DNA of 21,819 bases, from contig DAOTUD010000110.1 of assembly GCA_034437275.1 (NCBI GenBank), forward strand, positions 1-21,819, in the 5' to 3' direction. The stretch comes from TC-15 sp034437275. GTDB lineage: Bacteria; Chloroflexota; Anaerolineae; Aggregatilineales; Aggregatilineaceae. Made by a program: the position numbers and the translations under genes. The notes under the pieces were generated by a model. That model worked only from the letters and a program-made list of their open reading frames with translations, made no database searches and was not told the origin of the DNA. Shown piece after piece: positions 7,527-12,838 of this stretch (within the stretch, counting starts at the first letter, position 1; every line of letters begins with the position of its first letter).

Positions 7527-8693
7527 ATGAGCGCGTTTGCCCGCGATCGATTTACGTGGTTGACCTACCTGCTGCTGGCGTATTACGCTTATCTCGAGTC
7601 GGTGCTCGCGCCGCTGATGCCGCATTTGCGCGACGAGATGGACCTGAGCTACACCGTCGGCGGGCTGCACTTCAGCGCGTATGCGTTTGGCTCGCTGATC
7701 GGCGGGCTGATCCTGGACCGGCTGATCCGGCGCTTTGGGCGGCGCGTCATCTTCTGGGGCGGCGGCGGGGGCATGGCGCTCAGCGGGCTGGTGATCACGG
7801 TCGGGCTGCACCCGGCCATCACGATCCCCGGCGCGTTGTTCATGGGCTTTCTGGGCAGCTTCCTGGTGACGACGATCCAGTCGGGCCTCTCCGACCGGCA
7901 TGGCGAGCTGCGCACCGTCGTGCTGACGGAAGCCAACATCGCGGCCAGCCTGGCGGCGAGCCTGTCGCCGCTGGTGGTCGGTGCGGCGATCTGGATCAGC
8001 GTCGGCTGGCGTGGGGCGCTGTACTTCAGTGCGGCGACGTGGGTGCTTGCGGCGCTGTTTTTCTACCGCGAGCCGATCCCCAACGCGCCCCAACCGGACC
8101 CCGACGGCGACGATCCCCTCGTGCAGCCCTTGCCGCCCGTGTTTTGGGGCTACCTGGGCGTGCTGATGTTGGGCGTGGCGGCGGAGTGGGGCATCGCGTT
8201 GTGGGCGGCGGATTTCCTGGAAGACGTGGTCGCATTCAGCAAAGTGACCGCGTCCAGCCTGGTGTGGGTCTTCTTCTCGGCGATGATGCTCGGGCGCTGG
8301 GCGGGCAGCCGGTTGGCGCGCACCCGGCGCAGCGAGCGCCTGTTGATCGCGGCGCTGGTGGTGGCGCTGGCGGGCTTCCCGCTGTTCTGGCTGGCCCCGT
8401 TCGCGCCGCTGAATGTGGTCGGGCTGTTCATCGCCGGGCTGGGCGTGGCGAACCTGTACCCGCTCACGATGGCGATTGCGGTTGGCGTTGCGCCGGAACG
8501 CGCCGACGCGGCCAGCGCGCGCGTGACGCTCGGCGCATCGATTGCGGCGCTGGTGATCCCGCAGTTTTTGGGCTGGGTCGCCGACCTGACCGCCCTCAAA
8601 ACCGCGTACAGCGTGATCGTGGTGATCCTGGTGCTGGCGATCCTGCTGGCCGGACTTGCCAACCGGCGCGCCGCGCGGCACAATCTTATTTAG
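7527..8693 (+). CDS. MFS transporter, second of a tandem pair
   Basis: The protein is 388 aa. ATG at 7527 lies 5 bp after the previous stop, with AAAAGG at 7513-7518 as a plausible ribosome binding site. It has twelve probable membrane helices, motif A as GLILDRLIRRFGRRVIFW, and a central acidic/proline loop (PNAPQPDPDGDDP). It shares with its upstream neighbour the segments RDRFTWL, LRDEMDLSYTVGGLHFSA, VIFWxGGGGMAL, TTIQSxLxDRHG and the C-terminal ARVxLGA, so the two arose by tandem duplication. The 53-bp stretch at 7627-7679 is identical at the DNA level to 6461-6513. It is the last gene of this operon; a repeat-like element follows. Confidence 0.85.
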   Translation: MSAFARDRFTWLTYLLLAYYAYLESVLAPLMPHLRDEMDLSYTVGGLHFSAYAFGSLIGGLILDRLIRRFGRRVIFWGGGGGMALSGLVITVGLHPAITIPGALFMGFLGSFLVTTIQSGLSDRHGELRTVVLTEANIAASLAASLSPLVVGAAIWISVGWRGALYFSAATWVLAALFFYREPIPNAPQPDPDGDDPLVQPLPPVFWGYLGVLMLGVAAEWGIALWAADFLEDVVAFSKVTASSLVWVFFSAMMLGRWAGSRLARTRRSERLLIAALVVALAGFPLFWLAPFAPLNVVGLFIAGLGVANLYPLTMAIAVGVAPERADAASARVTLGASIAALVIPQFLGWVADLTALKTAYSVIVVILVLAILLAGLANRRAARHNLI

Positions 8694-8722
8694 TGGGCTT
8701 ATGTTCGTTCTTGTGTGGACGG

Positions 8723-8825
8723 TTTACCCTTCCCTCTGGCCCCCTCCCCGCGCGCGGAGAGGGGGAAATAGTCCGAGGTCGGAAGTCCCTATCCGTTTAC
8801 GGGGAGGGATTTAGGGAGGGGTAAA
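8723..8825. repeat. Small nested inverted-repeat element (MITE/REP-like candidate)
   Basis: The left arm at 8723-8749 begins TTTACCCTTCCCT and ends CCCTCCCC. The right arm at 8801-8825 is its imperfect reverse complement (TTTACCCCTCCCT at its outer end, CCCTCCCC at its inner end). Inside, CCCCCTCCCC (8740-8749) can pair with GGAGAGGGGG (8756-8765) across GCGCGC with one mismatch. No reading frame is evident. The roughly 103-bp structure lies between two unrelated genes and looks like a short interspersed repeat, though copy number cannot be judged from one window. It might instead serve as a transcription stop for the MFS operon, but there is no T-run. Confidence 0.5.
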
Positions 8826-8871
8826 ATCAGCATACGCCTCTAGCGATAACGGGCGAATGGAGTGTAGAGCG

Positions 8872-10035
8872 ATGGGTGTAGTGTGGCAGTGGATGAAACG
8901 TGCGGCGTTGGCGCTGTTTTTTGCGGCGGAAGATGCCGCCGAGGACCAACCGTTGAATTTTTCGTACGGCGGGCAGGCCGTGATCGAGGGCGTGATGATG
9001 CGCGGGCAGTACGTGGCAGCGGTCGCGGTGCGCCGCCCGAAGTACGAGTTGGTAGCGTCGCTCGCCGCTGAGGGGGGGGCGTATGCGGCCACCGTCCCCG
9101 GTCGCCGCAAAAAGGGCCGGTCCGTGGTGGTGGACGGGGTGCGGATCCTGGATCGGTTCAAACCGGAACTGGACAAGGCGTCGCTGATGGGCGACATCGC
9201 GATCAAAGAGGTGCCGCTCAACAAGGCGCTGTACCGGGGCCGGATCGCCAAACTGCCGTTTGTGCGCGGGTTGGTGTTGCTGTGGGATGCGCTGGGGCTG
9301 GGCACGCAGGCGTTGATGTGGTCCGCCGATGTGGCGCTCGAAGAGGAGGACGAGGACTTCGATTTCTCGTTCGAGAGCGCCGCCGGGATCGGGCTGGTGG
9401 CGTTTTCGCTGGCGATGGGCATCGGGCTGTTTTTCGTGCTGCCGGCGGCGGCGTCGGCCTTCATCCGCTGGGTGATCGGCATGGACAGCAAGCTGATCGC
9501 CGATATCATCGAAGGCGTGATCAAGCTGGCGCTGTTGATCGGCTATATCTGGGCGATTGGCTTCATGGAAGATGTCAAGCGGCTGTTTGGCTATCACGGC
9601 GCGGAGCACAAGACGATCAACACCTACGAAGCCGGGGCTGAATTGACGCCCGACGACGTGGCGCAGCACTCGATCCAGCACCCGCGCTGCGGCACGGCCT
9701 TTTTGCTGACGCTGGTCGTGCTCTCGGTGCTGATCCACATCATCACTGGGCGACCGGACAACGTGATCCTGCTGCTGCTCTCGCGCGTGGGGCTGATCTT
9801 CCCCATCGCGGGTATCGCCTACGAGATCATTCGCTTCACGGCCAAGCACGAGGATAATCCCATCATCCGCGTGATGATCAAGCCCAACCTGGCGCTGCAA
9901 AACCTGACGACGCGCCCGCCGGATCGCGGGATGCTGGAGGTCGGCATCGCGGCGCTGGAGCGTGTGCTGGCGGCGGAACGTGCGGCGCAGCCGGTCAGCG
10001 AGGACGTGGTCCCGGCGGCGGTTTCCGGCGATTAA
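8872..10035 (+). CDS. DUF1385 (YqhQ-like) membrane protein
   Basis: ATG at 8872 is preferred over ATG 8857 because GGAG at 8859-8862 then lies 9 nt upstream. The protein is 387 aa. The DUF1385 signature YGGQAVIEGVMMRG is at residues 32-45, followed by PFVRGLVLLWDAL and a hydrophobic pair around FSLAMGIGLFFVLPAAASAF. The conserved YHGAEHKTINTYE and HPRCGTAFLLTLVVLSVLI segments follow, so the whole family core is present. The family is widespread and its biochemical role is unsettled; Bacillus subtilis YqhQ is the best-known member. It is a single gene here, between the inverted-repeat element and a convergent hairpin. The N-terminal about 25 residues (MGVVWQWMKRAALALFFAAED) and the acidic EEEDEDFDF stretch near residue 160 are less conserved additions. 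Confidence 0.9.
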   Translation: MGVVWQWMKRAALALFFAAEDAAEDQPLNFSYGGQAVIEGVMMRGQYVAAVAVRRPKYELVASLAAEGGAYAATVPGRRKKGRSVVVDGVRILDRFKPELDKASLMGDIAIKEVPLNKALYRGRIAKLPFVRGLVLLWDALGLGTQALMWSADVALEEEDEDFDFSFESAAGIGLVAFSLAMGIGLFFVLPAAASAFIRWVIGMDSKLIADIIEGVIKLALLIGYIWAIGFMEDVKRLFGYHGAEHKTINTYEAGAELTPDDVAQHSIQHPRCGTAFLLTLVVLSVLIHIITGRPDNVILLLLSRVGLIFPIAGIAYEIIRFTAKHEDNPIIRVMIKPNLALQNLTTRPPDRGMLEVGIAALERVLAAERAAQPVSEDVVPAAVSGD

Positions 10036-10068
10036 CATTTGTACGATCACAGGACGGGATAAAATCAG

Positions 10069-10094
10069 CAGGGCAGGTTACACCACCTGTCCTG
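10069..10094. terminator. Convergent hairpin terminator candidate
   Basis: CAGGGCAGGT (10069-10078) pairs with ACCTGTCCTG (10085-10094), ten pairs including one G-U, across a 6-nt loop. It sits between the stop of the DUF1385 gene and the end of the minus-strand operon. The following TTATGTTTATG is moderately T-rich on the plus strand, so it may serve both directions. Confidence 0.6.
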
Positions 10095-10100
10095 TTATGT

Positions 10101-10808
10101 TTATGCTGTATCTGGGCCGTTTTTCTCCGCGATGAACAGCAGCACGGTGCTGCGTTTGAGCGTCTCGGTGATGACGCGCGGCGCGAACCCGGCATCGACC
10201 AACCGCTGCTCGACATTGACCGGCCAGGGGCCGCGCTGCCCGGTGACACGGTAGGCGAACTCCAGCAGCTCTTCGAGCGCGTTACGGGCGTCCTCGCTGC
10301 GCCCCAGCACGCCGTTGAAGACGACCACCAGCCGCCCGCCCGGCGCGAGTACGCGGTGAATCTCGGCCAGGGTGCGCGGGTCGATGATGAACTCGGTCGG
10401 GAAGGTGCTCACCACGCTGGGGAAGCTGGCGGCGGGGAAGGGCAGCGCCTGCGCCTGCCCGCGCACCAGCGGCGGGCGCGCGATCCCGTTACGGCGCAGT
10501 TTGCGGGACGCGATGCGGCCCATCGCCCGGCTGATGTCCAGCGCGGCGGTGCGATACCCGGCGGCGTGCAGGTCCAGCTCGAAGTTGCCGGTGCCGTGCG
10601 CCAGTTCCAGCACGCGCGCACCGGGCGGCGTGTTGAGGTGGTCCAGCGCGACGCGCTGCCAGGCGCGCCACTGCCCCAGGCTGACGACCCAGCTTACCAG
10701 GTCATACGTGAAAGCCATCTCGTTGTACAGCAGGCGAAAGCCAAAGCGGATCAGCCGCCACCACGCTTTACCGAGTGGTCCCCGGCTTTCCGGGGCAAGT
10801 GATCCCAT
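10101..10808 (-). CDS. UbiE-like class I SAM methyltransferase
   Basis: ATG at 10808 is chosen because GAGAGG lies about 10 nt upstream and the protein then starts shortly before the conserved region; the frame is open further upstream. The protein is 235 aa. The N-terminal FGFRLLYNEMAFTYDLVSWVVSLGQWR is typical of ubiquinone/menaquinone-type C-methyltransferase relatives. Motif I is VLELAHGTGNFELDL (66-80), motif II contains ALDIS, and HRVLAPGGRLVVVF is the strand-5 segment. It is the last gene of a four-gene minus-strand operon, 37 bp after the CMD gene. A true quinone methyltransferase role is not supported by context. Methylation of a small molecule or lipid is the safer reading. Confidence 0.85.
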   Translation of the reverse strand: MGSLAPESRGPLGKAWWRLIRFGFRLLYNEMAFTYDLVSWVVSLGQWRAWQRVALDHLNTPPGARVLELAHGTGNFELDLHAAGYRTAALDISRAMGRIASRKLRRNGIARPPLVRGQAQALPFPAASFPSVVSTFPTEFIIDPRTLAEIHRVLAPGGRLVVVFNGVLGRSEDARNALEELLEFAYRVTGQRGPWPVNVEQRLVDAGFAPRVITETLKRSTVLLFIAEKNGPDTA

Positions 10809-10845
10809 GTCGTCACATCCTCTCTGACCATCCAGGTCAAACAGG

Positions 10846-11418
10846 CTATGACTGTAACAGCCGTCGCCCGATGGTGACAACAATTTGGGCCGGGACGATG
10901 ATCACCATGCCGCCCAGCACGCCAATTTCGTGCCAGATTGAACTGTGCGGCACGCGCACCCCGCGCAGCCGGTGCCACAGCGCATCGAAGGTATTGCCCA
11001 GCATGATCATGCGGATGTGCGCCACGATCTCGCGGGCGGCCTGCGATCCATAGGTCGCGTCCAACCGGGTGCGCGCGGAGGGGTCGGGCTGGCCCCGCGA
11101 TTCGGCATAGTGTTGGGCGAACAGCAGCGCGGTGATCTGGGCCGGGGGCAGGGCGTCGAAATCCCCGGCAGCCAGCGCGCGGAGTTCGTCCTCTGTCACC
11201 CCGGCGCGCAGCGCCAGCCGCGCATGGCCGTAATGGCAGAAGCGGCAGCCGTTCACTTCCGTCACGGCCAGCATGATGCGCTCAGCGAAGGCGCGGTCGA
11301 TGGACCGGTGGCGCACTGCTGCCCAGCTATCGCCGCTGTGGCGCAGCAGGTCATCGACGGCGGCTGCAAAATCCGGAATGGTGTAGGTGCGTTTAATGAA
11401 TGTCATGTAGGGTTCCAT
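10846..11418 (-). CDS. Carboxymuconolactone decarboxylase / AhpD-like protein
   Basis: The protein is 190 aa. The AhpD-type redox motif is intact: NGCRFCHYGH gives C58-x-x-C61-x3-H65, preceded by RIMLAVTEVNGC as in the CMD family. Members use the cysteine pair in alkylhydroperoxidase or thiol-redox reactions, and many remain unassigned. The ATG at 11418 shares one base with the preceding TAA (TAATG), a strong sign of coupled translation. ATG 11406 (MTFIKRTY) with a weak GGAA upstream is an alternative start. The last 25 residues (VLGGMVIIVPAQIVVTIGRRLL) are hydrophobic and could anchor the protein in the membrane, which is unusual for this family. Confidence 0.85.
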   Translation of the reverse strand: MEPYMTFIKRTYTIPDFAAAVDDLLRHSGDSWAAVRHRSIDRAFAERIMLAVTEVNGCRFCHYGHARLALRAGVTEDELRALAAGDFDALPPAQITALLFAQHYAESRGQPDPSARTRLDATYGSQAAREIVAHIRMIMLGNTFDALWHRLRGVRVPHSSIWHEIGVLGGMVIIVPAQIVVTIGRRLLQS

Positions 11419-12098
11419 TACTGTGTGTGGGCGTGGGCCTGCACAAAGATGCCGTAGTAGTTAAAGTCGCTGGCCCAGGCGTCTAGAAAATCTTCGACTG
11501 CGTACGCGACCGCCGGCCCCCGGTAGCTGTCGTTGGCGATGATGGTCGTCACACGGCCCGCTGCGTCCAGCCGCAGGCCGGTGATCCACAGCGTGTGCCA
11601 CTGGATCGCCGAGCCGTGATAGTACGGCAGAATTTGCGCGTCCACGTTGACGATCACGTAGCGCCCGGCGGAAAGCTCGCGCATCAGCCGGTACAGGGCG
11701 CGGTCGTGCGTCAGCGAGTCGTCCAGCGGGCTGCCGAAGCTCCGGTACGGGATCGCGCGGGCGCGGAAGGGCTGCCCCAGGCCGATTGCGCCGCGTCGCG
11801 GATCGTACCAGCCGTCACGCTGGCCGAGCGCGCGCATCGCGTCCAGTTCGGCCTGGAAGTCGTAGCCCTGCGCATGCATGACCGACGCCTGGGCGTACAG
11901 CGCACAGGCGTACGCATCTCCCGGCACCCAGCGTTGATCGTGCCAGTAGCGGGCGAGTGCCTGCGGCGTGCCGATCAGCGGGGGGTGGTCGGGTTCGGCA
12001 GGCCCAGCGCGGGCGGCGGGCGGGCACAGCGCGATGACCCCGGCCAGTACCAGCAGCGCCCAGCGGGCAGGCTGTCCCTTAGCTATCCCAGACCACAT
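11418..12098 (-). CDS. Secreted C39-like (papain-fold) cysteine peptidase candidate
   Basis: ATG at 12098 overlaps the upstream gene by 20 bp and puts a signal peptide at the N terminus (KGQPARWALLVLAGVIALCPPAARA, cleavage near residue 31). The protein is 226 aa. The order of features fits Peptidase_C39_2: a possible catalytic Cys65 in GDAYACALYAQASVM, H168 in SAIQWHTLWITGLRLD, and N189-D190 in IIANDSYRGP, where C39_2 proteins often have an NDP-type motif. The usual Gly-Pro after the catalytic Cys is replaced by Ala-Leu, so activity is uncertain. A non-catalytic or transglutaminase-like relative is the main alternative. It is coupled to the CMD gene downstream (TAATG) and probably acts outside the membrane. 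Confidence 0.55.
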   Translation of the reverse strand: MWSGIAKGQPARWALLVLAGVIALCPPAARAGPAEPDHPPLIGTPQALARYWHDQRWVPGDAYACALYAQASVMHAQGYDFQAELDAMRALGQRDGWYDPRRGAIGLGQPFRARAIPYRSFGSPLDDSLTHDRALYRLMRELSAGRYVIVNVDAQILPYYHGSAIQWHTLWITGLRLDAAGRVTTIIANDSYRGPAVAYAVEDFLDAWASDFNYYGIFVQAHAHTQ

Positions 12099-12624
12099 GC
12101 AGAATCGTGGCCGGGCCGCCCTGCTCGCGGCGCGGAGCATCGTCATCATATGTGACCCTGACCATCTTGCCGGCTGGCATGAAGCGCCGCGCAAAGCCGT
12201 ACAGCAGCCCGTACATGATATCGTCCGGGTAGGGCGTTTCCAGCCGCATCACGATATGGTTGTCTGCGACCTTCTCGGCCTGGACACGGCCCGGATCGCC
12301 GTCGCGGTGGCGCTGCTGGTAGATCGTCGGGTAGGCGAGCAGAAACTGCTCCAGCGCCATGGCTTTCGCCTGCGGCGTCAGCGGGCTGAGGTCGGCGGCG
12401 GCCATGCCGATAGCCACGAAATTGAACATCGCGTCGCCCTGTTCGGACAGGTCGCTGAGGATATCGAGCACAGCTTGCAGCGGATACCATTTGTTCGCGT
12501 CGGCGTCGAGCAGGTTGTGTTGCTCGAGATACGGGCGCACCGAGTTTTGCTGGGTATTCTCGAACAGCGCGCGCACGGTTTGCCCGGTCAATTTGACGTT
12601 TGGGTCGCAAGTGTAGCGTGGCAT
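12079..12624 (-). CDS. Conserved-looking protein of unknown function (181 aa)
   Basis: The family is not recognised. The ribosome binding site is very good (GGGAGGA, about 7 nt before the ATG), and codon use matches the neighbours, so the gene is real. The protein has no signal peptide or membrane segment and is predicted cytosolic. It starts with a short cysteine-containing strand (MPRYTCDPNVKLTGQTVRAL), continues with WYPLQAVLDILSDLSEQ and FNFVAIGMAAADL, and ends with beta-rich MVRVTYDDDAP and ATILHVVWDS. The pattern WYP-x-Q-x-x-LD followed by a helix, and the compact alpha/beta layout, recall small sensor-type folds (HNOB, V4R or DUF2378-like), but this is a weak impression. It leads the four-gene operon, so it could be a regulator or sensor for it. 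Confidence 0.7.
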   Translation of the reverse strand: MPRYTCDPNVKLTGQTVRALFENTQQNSVRPYLEQHNLLDADANKWYPLQAVLDILSDLSEQGDAMFNFVAIGMAAADLSPLTPQAKAMALEQFLLAYPTIYQQRHRDGDPGRVQAEKVADNHIVMRLETPYPDDIMYGLLYGFARRFMPAGKMVRVTYDDDAPRREQGGPATILHVVWDS

Positions 12625-12662
12625 CAGGTTTCCTCCCGACTCAGCCTCACGTTTACAGGGAT

Positions 12663-12668
12663 ACTATA
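12663..12668 (-). promoter_or_regulatory. Candidate -10 for the four-gene minus operon
   Basis: Minus-strand TATAGT lies about 40 nt before the ATG of the 181-aa protein, inside the conspicuously AT-rich intergenic stretch 12650-12720. No convincing -35 hexamer was found at the right distance, so the promoter is placed by the -10 alone. Confidence 0.35.
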
Positions 12669-12723
12669 CCAACATGCATTGAATTATCATAAATTTTGTG
12701 TTGTGTATTTGTGCAAACCAGGC

Positions 12724-12751
12724 TGGACATATTTCCACCAGTGTGTAAAAT
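12724..12751 (+). promoter_or_regulatory. Sigma-70-like promoter for the PstS-like gene
   Basis: TGGACA (12724-12729) and TAAAAT (12746-12751) are separated by 16 nt and lie about 90 nt before the ATG at 12839. The 214-bp divergent region 12625-12838 otherwise holds no gene; it carries the AT-rich promoter DNA for both directions and a short 5' leader. Confidence 0.5.
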
Positions 12752-12838
12752 CACAGCTTAGCAATTTTTCGGACTGTTCACGCGTCCACGTTGGCGCGTG
12801 GATTTACTCGGATGATGATTCTTGGAGGAGATTCACAC

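Noticed and set aside
8820..10066. TAAAATCAGCA occurs at about 8822 and 10060, suggesting a regulatory or attachment repeat
   Set aside because: Eleven bases shared twice in AT-poor DNA is weak, the flanks differ, and no integrase or mobile gene is present.
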